The notes: a model not told the origin generated them from the letters alone. 47,351 nt of DNA from an uncultured Neomegalonema sp. (GCA_937928005.1 CALFVD010000137.1:1-47351), one strand, 5' to 3'. Positions 35,866 to 44,739 are shown, counted from the stretch's first letter. Made by a program: numbers and translations.

Positions 35866-36720
35866 ATGAGTCGTGTTGTCTATGTCAACGGTGAGTATAT
35901 TCACGAGGAAGATGCAAAGATTTCGATCTTTGATCGTGGCTTCCTGTTCGCCGATGGCGTGTATGAAGTGGCCGCCGTTATCGGCGGAAAACTCATCGAT
36001 AACGACGCGCATTTGCGCAGGCTCGAACGCTCGCTCGCGGAACTCAAGATGGGATGTCCCGTCCCGGTTGCGGATATTCCGCATATCCAACGCGAATTGG
36101 TCGAGGTGAACCTTCTGGATGAGGGGATGGTGTACCTTCAGGTCAGCCGAGGTGTTGCCGACCGAGATTTCAGCTTTCCAAAAGTCGAAAAGCCTAGCCT
36201 CGTCGTCTTTACCCAAGATCGCCCCGTCTCCAGCAGTCCAAAAGCCGCGCGGGGGATTCGCGTGATTTCACAGCCCGATATCCGCTGGGCACGCCGTGAT
36301 ATCAAAACAGTGCAGCTTCTTGCGCAATCGCTCGCCAAGCAGGCGGCGTTGTCGGCGGGGGCGGATGATGCGTGGATGGTCGAGGATGGCTTCGTGACCG
36401 AAGGGTCTTCCAATAATGCCTTCATCATAACAACGGATGGCGTGCTGGTCACACGTCAACTTGGCACCGATATCTTGCACGGGATCACCCGCCGAGCCGT
36501 ACTCGACATCGCGAAGCAGGAAAATCTGACCATTGAGGAACGACCCTTCACCATTGACGAAGTGCATGCCGCTGCGGAGGCATTTTCGACCAGCGCATCC
36601 GCATTTGTGATGCCTGTCATCAGCATGGACCACAAGACGATCTCGCAAGGCGTACCCGGCCCGATCACTCAGAAATTGCGTGAGCGGTATATCGAATTGG
36701 CTATGGAATCTGCGACTTGA
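35866..36720 (+). CDS. dat: D-amino-acid transaminase
   Basis: Class IV PLP aminotransferase of 284 residues, interconverting D-amino acids and 2-oxo acids, for example to make D-glutamate for peptidoglycan or to use D-alanine. Visible are the N-terminal VYVNGEYIHEEDAKISIFDRGFLFADGVYEV, the PLP lysine in RDIKTVQLLAQ near 146, VTEGSSNNAFI and the cofactor-binding GITRRAVLDIA. A good binding site (AGGGAGAGACAG) precedes the ATG. It overlaps the methyltransferase gene by four bases. Confidence 0.9.
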   Translation: MSRVVYVNGEYIHEEDAKISIFDRGFLFADGVYEVAAVIGGKLIDNDAHLRRLERSLAELKMGCPVPVADIPHIQRELVEVNLLDEGMVYLQVSRGVADRDFSFPKVEKPSLVVFTQDRPVSSSPKAARGIRVISQPDIRWARRDIKTVQLLAQSLAKQAALSAGADDAWMVEDGFVTEGSSNNAFIITTDGVLVTRQLGTDILHGITRRAVLDIAKQENLTIEERPFTIDEVHAAAEAFSTSASAFVMPVISMDHKTISQGVPGPITQKLRERYIELAMESAT

Positions 36721-37958
36721 CCGATTTACCAGACGATCCGGTTCAACGTCAGTACGAAGCTTATCCCTACCCAGAACGCGATGCGGCGGAGGAGGCAACG
36801 CGCCTGATAAGCGGGTCTCCGAGCCATCCCTTTGAAATTGATCACTTTTTGTTCGATGGTGTGCGTGATTGGTCGCAACCATTTCGGGTTCTCGTCGCAG
36901 GCGGGGGGACAGGCGATGCCCTGATCATGCTCGCGCAGATATTGGCCGATAACGGCGTCCAAGCCGAGATTGTCTATCTCGATATGTCACAAGCAAGCCG
37001 CCGGATTGCGGAGGCGCGGGCGAAAGTACGCGGGCTGACGAACATCCGTTTCGAGACGGGTAATCTGCTGGATGCAGCGTCATATGGGTCGTTTGACTAT
37101 ATCGATTGCTGCGGTGTGCTGCATCATCTGCCGGACCCCGATGCAGGGTTTGCGGCGTTGCGCGGGGCGTTGGCTGAAGGCGGTGGGATTGGGGCGATGG
37201 TCTATGCGCCCTATGGCCGCGCTGGGGTCTATGAGATGCAGGATGCGCTCAAGGCGCTCGTACTGGATGATTCGCCGCAAGAACAAGTGCGTATGGCTCG
37301 CATGTTGTTGCAGGGCTTACCCCCAACGAATGGGCTGGCGCGCAATCCGTTCTTGAACGACCACGCCCATGGTGGTGATGCAGGTTTGTACGATCTCCTA
37401 CTCCACAGTCGTGATCGCCCCTATACGGTGCCGCAATTATTCGACACGCTGGAACGGGCGGGATTGACCTTCGTCTCTTTTGCAGCGCCGGGGCGATATG
37501 ATCCGCGCATGATGATAGGCGATCCAGAGCTTCGCGCGCGTGCTGAGGTGTTGCCGTATCGTGAGAGGGCGGCGCTTGCGGAGCGATTGGTTGGTAACAT
37601 CAAGGTCCATGCATTCTATGCAACGGCTGATAATACCCCAAAACAGGTAGCGCAGATTACCGAAGACACGGTTCCGTGCCTGATCGGTGCTTCCGGGGCT
37701 GCGTTGGCTGAGTCGATATACAAAACTGGGATGATCCGTGGCGAATTCGACGGTGTCGCATTTCAGCGCAAGCTACCCAACGATGCCGCCGGAATGCTCG
37801 CGGCAATCGATGGCCGCCGGAATCTTGAGGAAGTTCGCCGGATTATGGGGTGGGAAAAACCTCGTTTTAATGAGCTGTTCACCACCCTCTACCAACCGTT
37901 GAACAATTTCGGATTGATGCGTTTTAGTCATCTGAAACGGTTCGCGTCTCAACGGTAA
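36717..37958 (+). CDS. SAM-dependent methyltransferase (class I)
   Basis: The 413-residue protein opens with the short motif QRQYEAYPYPERD and has a Rossmann methyltransferase domain: VLVAGGGTGDALI near 58-70 (motif I), IVYLDMSQASRRIAEAR, YIDCCGVLHHLPDPDAGF (motif post II) and LAEGGGIGAMVYAPYGR. The C-terminal 120 residues form an extra domain that I cannot name. The start is TTG at 36717, overlapping the dat stop. The last 35 bases overlap the convergent hydrolase-OsmC gene. The substrate is unknown. Confidence 0.85.
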   Translation: MTDLPDDPVQRQYEAYPYPERDAAEEATRLISGSPSHPFEIDHFLFDGVRDWSQPFRVLVAGGGTGDALIMLAQILADNGVQAEIVYLDMSQASRRIAEARAKVRGLTNIRFETGNLLDAASYGSFDYIDCCGVLHHLPDPDAGFAALRGALAEGGGIGAMVYAPYGRAGVYEMQDALKALVLDDSPQEQVRMARMLLQGLPPTNGLARNPFLNDHAHGGDAGLYDLLLHSRDRPYTVPQLFDTLERAGLTFVSFAAPGRYDPRMMIGDPELRARAEVLPYRERAALAERLVGNIKVHAFYATADNTPKQVAQITEDTVPCLIGASGAALAESIYKTGMIRGEFDGVAFQRKLPNDAAGMLAAIDGRRNLEEVRRIMGWEKPRFNELFTTLYQPLNNFGLMRFSHLKRFASQR

Positions 37959-39108
37959 TTGTACCTTCCAACATCCGGTGAACGGGGCAGCGGTCGGCGA
38001 TCTCGATGAGGCGCGCGTGCTGTTCATCGGTCAGATCTCCCGACAGCGTAATATCGCGGTAAAAAGTAGTGTTATAGCGATCTTCTTGCTTCCATGTGAC
38101 ATGAGTTGTGGCTGTACCAGCTGGCCATCCTTTACGCTTGGCGTACATGCGCATTGTCATTGTGGTGCAGGCACCCAAACCTGCGCCTACTAATTCAAAT
38201 GGCGTCAGACCCTTATCTGTCCCACCAAGCGGTATTGGCTCATCCGCCAGAATTGAGCGATTGCGTGATGCGCTTACTGTATTAAGAAATCCACTGGTTC
38301 CCGCCTCTGAGACACGGACGCCACTCTCCGGCGATAATGTGGTCGCGAGCGGTGGAAGATAGCGCACGGCCCATGCGGCAATGATTATGGCTGCATATTC
38401 TGCATCGGCGGGTTTGGTCAGTAGGTGATCGGCGTCATCTAGAGTGACGAAGCTTTTCGGATGCTTTGCGCCCGCGAACAGATGGCTCGCATTCTCGATC
38501 CCGACTGTTGTATCGCGTGGCGCATGGAGGACGAGAAGTGCCCGTTGCAGATTGGCGAGACGGTCATCAAGTGTGTTGGCGGCTATGTCGTCGAGAAAGC
38601 TCTTACGGATCGTGAAAGTCCGACCGGCGAGAGAAACCTCAGCCTCCCCATTGCGCTCAATTTCGTCGTGGCGGTCGGCAAACTGGTGAACGACATGGGC
38701 CGGATCAGCGGGTGCGTTGATCGTGGCGACCGCTTTTACTTCCGCAATTTGCGACGCAGCGGCAATAACGGCGGCACCACCGAGCGAATGACCGACGAGG
38801 AGGGCCGGGGCCATGCCACGCTCACGCAAGGCACTGGCTGCGGCTACAAGATCATCGACATTCGACGAAAAAGTCTCATTGGCAAATTCGCCACTCGAAT
38901 GACCCAACCCGGTAAAATCGAAGCGCAAGACAGCAATGCCGTTATCTGCAAGACCCTTAGCGATCCTGCGCGATGCGACAAAATCTTTTGAACATGTAAA
39001 ACAATGTGCAAAAAGGGCCGTGGCGCGTGGTTCTCCGGGCGGCAGGTCGAGTCTACCGGCGAGCCGTACACCATTTGCACCGTCAAAGCTGAATTCTTCA
39101 CTGCGCAT
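37924..39108 (-). CDS. Alpha/beta hydrolase-OsmC fusion protein
   Basis: The 394-residue bifunctional protein has an alpha/beta hydrolase domain (about 1-250) with nucleophile Ser in VGHSLGG, an Asp in HAPRDTTV and His in DDADHLL, fused to an OsmC/Ohr-type domain (about 260-394) with the two redox cysteines in GAGLGACTTMTM and DRCPVHRML. OsmC domains reduce organic hydroperoxides; the hydrolase part may release acyl peroxides or esters for it. ATG 39108 follows GGAGG; the frame is open further upstream but lacks family residues there. Confidence 0.9.
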   Translation of the reverse strand: MRSEEFSFDGANGVRLAGRLDLPPGEPRATALFAHCFTCSKDFVASRRIAKGLADNGIAVLRFDFTGLGHSSGEFANETFSSNVDDLVAAASALRERGMAPALLVGHSLGGAAVIAAASQIAEVKAVATINAPADPAHVVHQFADRHDEIERNGEAEVSLAGRTFTIRKSFLDDIAANTLDDRLANLQRALLVLHAPRDTTVGIENASHLFAGAKHPKSFVTLDDADHLLTKPADAEYAAIIIAAWAVRYLPPLATTLSPESGVRVSEAGTSGFLNTVSASRNRSILADEPIPLGGTDKGLTPFELVGAGLGACTTMTMRMYAKRKGWPAGTATTHVTWKQEDRYNTTFYRDITLSGDLTDEQHARLIEIADRCPVHRMLEGTITVETRTVSDD

Positions 39109-39178
39109 AACAGCCTCCTTCAATTCAATTGGTGGAACGTAGTGCTGTAGGCGCGTGATATCCAACGGTAGCCACGGT

Positions 39179-39262
39179 GATTTGCGATAAAGCTGGGCAA
39201 TGTTTCGCGTTAAGAGCCGTGCGTAATATGGCGTTGGGTGGTTCAGGATAATCGTAATTCGC
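39179..39262. repeat. 84-base intergenic repeat, copy 2
   Basis: Second copy of the repeat at 26004-26087, same orientation and length, with the same blocks in the same order (GATTTGCGATAAA ... ATGTTT ... GCGTAA ... ATGGCG ... TTGGGTGG ... AATTCGC). Its hairpin is weaker than in copy 1. It ends exactly one base before the DUF3306 stop codon, so it may serve as that operon's 3' end. Confidence 0.6.
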
Positions 39263-39859
39263 CTAATCGAATGCGAAGCGCATGTGGCGAGGCGTAGGTA
39301 AGGCATCAGGTTCGGGTTCGAGCACCTTCACTGGCGCAACCGGTTCGGTCGGCGTTTCGGCTAGGGCGATAGATTCCGGCTCATCTGAAACTGTGGTGAT
39401 AGGCTCGTCAGTTTCGGTTGTATCGTCGTCATCACTGGTTTCAGCGAGCGCAGCAAGATGACGTTTCCATTTTTCGGCGGCACCTTTGCCGACCTCGTAG
39501 ACGGTTTGCATGTTTTCGATCACGGTGGCGGCGTCGGTGAAATCCTCGCCGTAATCGACCAATTCATCGAGATTGGCGAGGGCCGGGTTGGAGAGCCAGA
39601 GGTTGCGCAACGCTCGGCGACGTAGGCGTTCGGGTACGCGGGCCTGCATGAAAGCCGAAAAATCATCACCTGCCTTCATCGTATCAGGTTCGGGCAGGTC
39701 GAGTTCGGCGAGCAACTCCTCGTCAGTCAGCTCTTCATCTACCGCTGTTTCGACGGGTAGTTCTTGCGGCGCTTCCTCCGCGATGCTCTCATCCGTCCGC
39801 TTGCGGCGTGACCAGCGGGAGAGGAAGGCTTCATCTTCTTTGGGTGGGACCGTTGGCAT
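39263..39859 (-). CDS. DUF3306 domain-containing protein
   Basis: The 198-residue acidic protein opens with FLSRWSRRK and has LTDEELLAELDLPEPDTM and the core FSAFMQARVPERLRRRALRNLWLSNP, which identifies DUF3306. The C-terminal third is Asp/Glu/Thr/Pro-rich and probably disordered. In alphaproteobacteria it occurs with DUF3305 and a multi-[4Fe-4S] protein near formate dehydrogenase genes and is thought to help assemble that enzyme. Its ATG touches the end of the DUF3305 gene. Confidence 0.88.
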   Translation of the reverse strand: MPTVPPKEDEAFLSRWSRRKRTDESIAEEAPQELPVETAVDEELTDEELLAELDLPEPDTMKAGDDFSAFMQARVPERLRRRALRNLWLSNPALANLDELVDYGEDFTDAATVIENMQTVYEVGKGAAEKWKRHLAALAETSDDDDTTETDEPITTVSDEPESIALAETPTEPVAPVKVLEPEPDALPTPRHMRFAFD

Positions 39860-40407
39860 TAGTGAATCGTCCCTTTTGGTTTCAGCGCGCCGGGAGCACG
39901 GAAGACGTCCGCCGTTTGACGCACGCGGGCGTCACCCCGGCCATCTTCGGAGAGTTCGGTATCAATGCGGTCACGGCGGCGTTTTTTGAACACTTCTTCA
40001 ACATGGTGCTCATCGGTGAAATCCCTGATCCACGCGACCAAGCCAGCGGGGGCGGGCACCTGTTCAACGATTTCCTCGCCCGAATCGAGGTAATCCTGTG
40101 CCTCGAAAGGCGAAGCGGTAACGAGAAAAATCGAGTATTCGTGCGGATCTTCGTCTGCTTCGGCGGGCCGCATGATGACGTAGACGCTTGGCGGCTCCAT
40201 CGCGAGGGCGACTTTATAAGCTTCAGTTTCCTTGCGGTGCAATGTCATGGGGAGTGTTGCGGCATGATATTCGGTAACGCCGCCCTCTTCGCGCATCACG
40301 CGCCAATTGGCGGGCGCAGCCCCCGGCAGGACGGCGATGACCTTCCATGACCATTGCGCCCATTTGCTCACACTGGGGCTACGACGCAGGACGACGCCGA
40401 CGGGCAT
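39859..40407 (-). CDS. DUF3305 domain-containing protein
   Basis: The 182-residue protein has the family start MPVGVVLRRSPSVSKWAQWSWKVIAVLPGAAP (key residues Pro-Val-Gly-Val and the Trp-x-x-Trp spacing) and the central PSVYVIMRPAEAD, VTASPFEAQDYLDSGEEIVEQVP, HHVEEVFKKRRRDR. ATG 40407 is chosen; TTG 40434 would add nine residues and cannot be excluded. It is co-directional and overlapping with DUF3306 and divergent from the ferredoxin gene. Function is inferred from the cluster only: formate dehydrogenase maturation. Confidence 0.87.
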   Translation of the reverse strand: MPVGVVLRRSPSVSKWAQWSWKVIAVLPGAAPANWRVMREEGGVTEYHAATLPMTLHRKETEAYKVALAMEPPSVYVIMRPAEADEDPHEYSIFLVTASPFEAQDYLDSGEEIVEQVPAPAGLVAWIRDFTDEHHVEEVFKKRRRDRIDTELSEDGRGDARVRQTADVFRAPGALKPKGTIH

Positions 40408-40524
40408 TGAGATTTCGCGGATCGTCTCTGACAAAGGATTGCTTTCTCTGGCGGTTGGATTTGCATAGGTTTGTACGACAGACCGCAAAAGACAAGAAGA
40501 ACCGTTTCTAGGGGGCTTTAACAC

Positions 40525-42549
40525 ATGGCTGACGAAAGCATCGAAATCCTACTTTGTGATTGTGAGGGGTCGATTGCAACGGACCCAGATAAAATGTGTG
40601 CGGCCTGTCCGGGGACGGTCGCTGTGCATACATCATTGTGCCGCGTGCAGACTGATGTGCTGGCAAAAGCGTTGACGAGCGGACCAGTGATCGTGGCTTG
40701 TGCGCAGGAGGAAGGGCGGTTTGTGGAAATCGCCGAGGAGATGGACGTCGCGACGCTGGCTGGAGTGGTCGATATCCGTGACCGGGCGCTGTGGTCGGAT
40801 GAGGCAGCGGATGCCACCCCCAAAATCGCCGCGCTGATGGCTGAGGCGAACAGACCGGGGCGCGCGGCGGGTAGCGTGGATGTTGAGAGCGAGGGTGTCT
40901 GTCTTGTTTATGGTGCGAGCGCCGTGGTGTTGCCATTGGCTGAAACGCTATCGCGTAGCCTGACGGTGACGGCGATGCTGACAGATGTGGAAGATGTGGT
41001 TTTGCCATGGGATGCGGTGTTCGAGGTTGCGCGTGGGACGATTCGCAATGTGGGTGGTACATTTGGTGCGTTTGAGATCGTTGCGGATGGCGTTGCGATG
41101 GCGATTCCTGGCGGGCGCGGTGCAATAGGATTTGAGGAGCCGCGCGACGGGGGGAAATCCGCTTGTGATATGATAGTGGATGTGTCGGGGCGTGGCGCGC
41201 TATTCGCTGCGCATGGTAAGCGCGATGGATATCTGCGCGCTGATCCCAATGATCCTCTGGCTGTATCGGCGTTAGTACCGCAGGCGATGGAGCTGGTTGG
41301 GACGTTTGAGAAGACGCTTTACATCGACTTTCACGCTGACCTCTGCGCCCATTCGCGATCCGGTCAGCCGGGCTGTACACGTTGTCTGGAGGTTTGCCCA
41401 ACCGGGGCGATTACGCCAAATGGTGAGACGATCAAGATCGATCCGATGGTTTGTGCAGGATGCGGAGGCTGTGCGGCAGTCTGCCCGTCTGGGGCGGCGG
41501 AATATACGTTGCCGTTGCCTGACGATGCGCGGATGCGGATGGAGGCTATGATGACTGCCTATGCGGATGCGGGCGGGAAAGCGCCGCGTATTCTAATCCA
41601 TGATGAACGGGACGGGCGGGCGCTAATCGCCGCTGCCGCGCGCTATGGTCGGGGTTTGCCCGCAACCGTGATCCCCTTTGCTGTGAACGAAGTGACGCAG
41701 GTGGGGCATGACCTGTTGATAGGTGCGTTCGGGATGGGAGCAGGGCAAGTAACGGTGCATATGCCGGATCGTATCCGCCGCGAGGGTGAGGAGGCGGCAT
41801 TGGAGGGACAGGTGGCGCTGGCCCGTGCAATGTTGGATGGAACAAGGCAGGGCGCAGAGCGGTTGGTCCTCGTGGAAACGGATGACCCCGATGCGCTGAC
41901 CGAGGCGCTCTATGCTGATGCACCCAGCGCGCTCGACCATGAGCCGGTCAGTCCTGTGGGCGACAAACGCACGGCAACGCGGTTGTCGATAGCGGCGCTG
42001 GCCCCGGAGGGCGCGGTCTTCGATCTGCCCGAAGGGGCACCGTATGGCGAGGTACTGGTGAACCAGAGTGCTTGTACGCTCTGCCTAGCTTGTGTGTCGC
42101 AATGCCCTGTGGGGGCGTTGATGGATAACCCGGACAAGCCTCAATTGCGGTTCCGCGAGAGCGCCTGTCTGCAATGCGGCATTTGCGAGAGTACATGCCC
42201 TGAAAACGCTATAGCGTTAAAGGCAAGGTTTGATCCGTCGCCCGATGCGCGCCAGCCGCGAGTGCTGCATGAGGATGAGCCTGCGCTTTGCGTGGAATGT
42301 AACAAGCCGTTCGGATCGCGTGGAACCATTGAACGGATTATTGAAAAGCTAGGTGGGGCGCATTGGATGTTCGACAATCCTGAACGCACGCGCGTCATCC
42401 GCATGTGCGATGATTGCCGGGTGAATGCCGTCTTCCGTCAGAGCGATAACCCGTTTCAGATGGGCGAGAAGCCGCCTGTGCGCACGACTGAGGATTATCT
42501 GGGTGCGGATAATGAAGATACGATCCCCAAGCGAAAATTCGATGCGTGA
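40525..42549 (+). CDS. Multi-[4Fe-4S] ferredoxin-type protein of the formate dehydrogenase accessory cluster
   Basis: The 674-residue soluble protein has an N-terminal part with LLCDCEGSI and an HTSLCR segment. Four Cys-rich cluster motifs follow: CTRCLEVCP and CAGCGGCAAVCP (about 285-325), then CTLCLACVSQCP and CLQCGICESTCP (about 510-560), and a C-terminal CVEC...CDDC pair that may bind another metal. It should pass electrons or help load iron-sulfur or molybdenum enzymes. It is divergent from DUF3305/DUF3306. The TorD chaperone and formate dehydrogenase genes that usually follow are absent. Confidence 0.87.
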   Translation: MADESIEILLCDCEGSIATDPDKMCAACPGTVAVHTSLCRVQTDVLAKALTSGPVIVACAQEEGRFVEIAEEMDVATLAGVVDIRDRALWSDEAADATPKIAALMAEANRPGRAAGSVDVESEGVCLVYGASAVVLPLAETLSRSLTVTAMLTDVEDVVLPWDAVFEVARGTIRNVGGTFGAFEIVADGVAMAIPGGRGAIGFEEPRDGGKSACDMIVDVSGRGALFAAHGKRDGYLRADPNDPLAVSALVPQAMELVGTFEKTLYIDFHADLCAHSRSGQPGCTRCLEVCPTGAITPNGETIKIDPMVCAGCGGCAAVCPSGAAEYTLPLPDDARMRMEAMMTAYADAGGKAPRILIHDERDGRALIAAAARYGRGLPATVIPFAVNEVTQVGHDLLIGAFGMGAGQVTVHMPDRIRREGEEAALEGQVALARAMLDGTRQGAERLVLVETDDPDALTEALYADAPSALDHEPVSPVGDKRTATRLSIAALAPEGAVFDLPEGAPYGEVLVNQSACTLCLACVSQCPVGALMDNPDKPQLRFRESACLQCGICESTCPENAIALKARFDPSPDARQPRVLHEDEPALCVECNKPFGSRGTIERIIEKLGGAHWMFDNPERTRVIRMCDDCRVNAVFRQSDNPFQMGEKPPVRTTEDYLGADNEDTIPKRKFDA

Positions 42550-42604
42550 CTAGGGATGAGGATGAACTATCTCTAGCCAAAATTTAGTGAGGAGAGTTCT
42601 CTAT

Positions 42605-43552
42605 ATGACAATTACGCGACGTAATGGACTTATTCTGGGCGCTGGTGCGCTGGCCGCGCCTTTCGTGATGCGCGGCGCGCCTGCACTGGCGAAGGCTGAG
42701 ATGCTGGGAGTTTCGCGCCCGGATCACATGCGCTTCAAGCATGGCGATTTTGAGGTGACAACCATCTTTGACGGCGCTGTCCAGTTTGACGGACCACATC
42801 CAATCTTTGGCGAAAACCAGTTTCCCGATGATGTGGCCAAGTTGGTTAAGGCGCATAATCTTAGCGCCGAAAAGATGGAGGTTGGTTTCACGACGACTAT
42901 CGTGAATACCGGCAAAGAACTGGTGCTGTTCGACACCGGCAACGATCCCACCAAACGCCCTACGGCGGGTAAGACGCGCGCGCATATGGCTAAAGCGGGT
43001 TATGCGCCGGAGGATGTGGATATCGTTGTGCTCACGCATTTCCATGGCGATCATATCGGCGGGTTAATGGTGGATGGCAAACCCGCTTTCCCCAATGCAC
43101 GCTATGTTACAATGGCGAATGAGTACGACCACTGGATCGGTAGAGAAAACGCTCTGGTCTTATCGAACGTGAAGCCTTTCGCCGAGAAAATGACGTTTAT
43201 CAAAGGCGGGCAAGATGTCGTTTCGGGCATCACCGCAATCGATGCGAGCGGGCATACGCCGGGTCACTCAATCTATCATGTCGAGAGTGGGGATGCGCGG
43301 GTGCTGATAACGTCGGATACGGCAAACCACTTTGTCGCCTCGTTAGAACGACCCGATTGGCATGTGCGTTTTGACATGGATAAGGAGGCTGCCGCAGCCA
43401 CACGGCGCAGGGTGTTTGGAATGTTGGCAGCGGATGGTATTCCGTTCATCGGGTATCATATGCCCTATCCTGCGTTGGGTTTCGTGAAGGAGAACGGGTC
43501 AGGCGGGTTTAAATACACACCCGCGAGTTACCAGATGTTCATTGACGGTTGA
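42605..43552 (+). CDS. Metallo-beta-lactamase-fold hydrolase with Tat signal
   Basis: The 315-residue protein starts MTITRRNGLILGAGALAAP, a twin-arginine-type signal, so it is likely periplasmic. The metal motif is complete: THFHGDHIGG (HxHxDH), His in SGHTPGHS, Asp in TSDTANH and His in GYHMPYP. ATG 42605 follows GAGGAG ten bases upstream. The substrate is unknown; exported proteins of this fold include sulfur-metabolism and quinone-related hydrolases. A terminator for this gene lies inside the opposite-strand DUF4169 gene. Confidence 0.88.
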   Translation: MTITRRNGLILGAGALAAPFVMRGAPALAKAEMLGVSRPDHMRFKHGDFEVTTIFDGAVQFDGPHPIFGENQFPDDVAKLVKAHNLSAEKMEVGFTTTIVNTGKELVLFDTGNDPTKRPTAGKTRAHMAKAGYAPEDVDIVVLTHFHGDHIGGLMVDGKPAFPNARYVTMANEYDHWIGRENALVLSNVKPFAEKMTFIKGGQDVVSGITAIDASGHTPGHSIYHVESGDARVLITSDTANHFVASLERPDWHVRFDMDKEAAAATRRRVFGMLAADGIPFIGYHMPYPALGFVKENGSGGFKYTPASYQMFIDG

Positions 43553-43590
43553 TCCTATCCGCATCCAAGGCGTGAGTTGGGGGTGCGCAA

Positions 43591-43770
43591 TCAAATGTCG
43601 CGCTCGTGGCCGTCGAGGTCGCGGGTAGCCTTCTCGGCTTGCTTCGTGCGTATCTCGCGCTCATGCTTTGATTCCCCAAAACGGGCGGCATTCATGTCGC
43701 CCGTTTTCGCATTTTTTTCGCGGGTCTTGCGTTTGCGCGCTTGGCGGAGGTTAACGATCTTCCCGCTCAT
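43591..43770 (-). CDS. DUF4169 family protein (small, basic)
   Basis: The 59-residue protein starts MSGKIVNLRQARKRKTREK, has MNAARFGESKHEREIRTKQAEKATRDLDGHERD (key residues Asn-Ala-Ala-Arg-Phe-Gly and Leu-Asp-Gly-His) and is very rich in Lys, Arg and Glu, a helical and charged composition. This matches DUF4169, common and uncharacterised in alphaproteobacteria. Its ATG overlaps the stop of the EamA transporter (ATGA at 43767-43770), so it is the second gene of that operon. Its coding sequence contains a terminator hairpin for the other strand. Confidence 0.85.
   Translation of the reverse strand: MSGKIVNLRQARKRKTREKNAKTGDMNAARFGESKHEREIRTKQAEKATRDLDGHERDI
43678..43717 (+). terminator. Rho-independent terminator of the MBL-fold gene, inside DUF4169
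   Basis: AAAACGGGCG (43678-43687) pairs perfectly with CGCCCGTTTT (43698-43707) across a 10-base loop. It is followed on the plus strand by CGCA and seven T. It lies about 125 bases after the MBL-fold stop and within the DUF4169 reading frame on the other strand, where it encodes part of AKTGDMNAARFG. Confidence 0.7.
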
Positions 43771-44669
43771 GTCGTGACCTTTTCACGATAGAAAACAAAC
43801 ATGCCGCTGCCGACAATGATGGCAATGCCGAGCCATGTTATCGCATCAGGAAAATCATTAAAGAACAGAAAGCCATAACCAACGGCCCCGATGATCTCCA
43901 GATATTGCAGTGGCGCAATAAGGCCCGCATCGACGCGCTGGAGTGCGAAGATGATCGCTGTATGACAGGCAATGGCAACGGTGGCGATTAAGAGCAGCAG
44001 ACCGATCTGCGTCATGTCAGGTATAACCGCCTCGACCGCGCCGCCCGCATCGGCGATGAACAGGATCGTGCCGAGGAGGACTGTGCCAGAGATACCGGCC
44101 ATAGTCTGCATGGTCCATGGGTCAGTCGTGCCAGCCAGCTTTTTCGTCAGCGTCATATAGCCCGCGAAGCAGAGCGCCGCACAGATTGGAAGCAACGCGG
44201 TCAGGCCGACATCAGCGAAGCTGGGGCGGATAATGACCATCGCACCGATGAAGCCGATGGCGACGGCGAGGATGCGCCGCCAGCCGATGCGCTCGCCGAG
44301 GAAGAAGGCTCCGAAAAGGGTAAGGATTAACGGTTCGACAAAGAAGATCGCGGCGACATCGGCCATGGGCATCGAGGCGAGCGCGCCGAAGAAGAACGCC
44401 GTCGCCCCGGCAATGCCCGCCCCGCGAAGCATATGGAGCCAGAAATGCGGCGGCCTCAGCGCGCCCCATCCGCCGCGTATGATGATGAAGGGCGCGAGGA
44501 CGGCGAGCGTGATAACAAAGCGGGACCAAGAAATCTGAATCGGCGACATGTCCGACGACATGATCTTAGCGATGGCATCAATGATCGGCACGACCAGCAT
44601 GGCAACGGCCATGACGGCAAGGCCGGATGCAACGCGGGCCGGATCGGCGGGGAGGGGAGTGGCGGTCAT
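43767..44669 (-). CDS. EamA/DMT-family transporter
   Basis: Inner-membrane protein of 300 residues with ten hydrophobic helices arranged as two EamA repeats (about 18-145 and 155-290). Family features are QISWSRFVITL, the FFVEPLILTLFGAFFLGERIGWRR helix pair (split by Glu-Pro-Leu and Gly-Glu) and the second-half APLQYLEIIGAVGYGFLFF. Such proteins export small metabolites or amino acids; the substrate is unknown. It lies 70 bases after mccB on the same strand and overlaps the DUF4169 gene. Confidence 0.88.
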   Translation of the reverse strand: MTATPLPADPARVASGLAVMAVAMLVVPIIDAIAKIMSSDMSPIQISWSRFVITLAVLAPFIIIRGGWGALRPPHFWLHMLRGAGIAGATAFFFGALASMPMADVAAIFFVEPLILTLFGAFFLGERIGWRRILAVAIGFIGAMVIIRPSFADVGLTALLPICAALCFAGYMTLTKKLAGTTDPWTMQTMAGISGTVLLGTILFIADAGGAVEAVIPDMTQIGLLLLIATVAIACHTAIIFALQRVDAGLIAPLQYLEIIGAVGYGFLFFNDFPDAITWLGIAIIVGSGMFVFYREKVTT

Positions 44670-44739
44670 TCCTTTCAGTAGCGCGACGAGATGCTGTTGT
44701 CGTGTCCGAATGCGACATGACCGAAATGACGCATGAACA

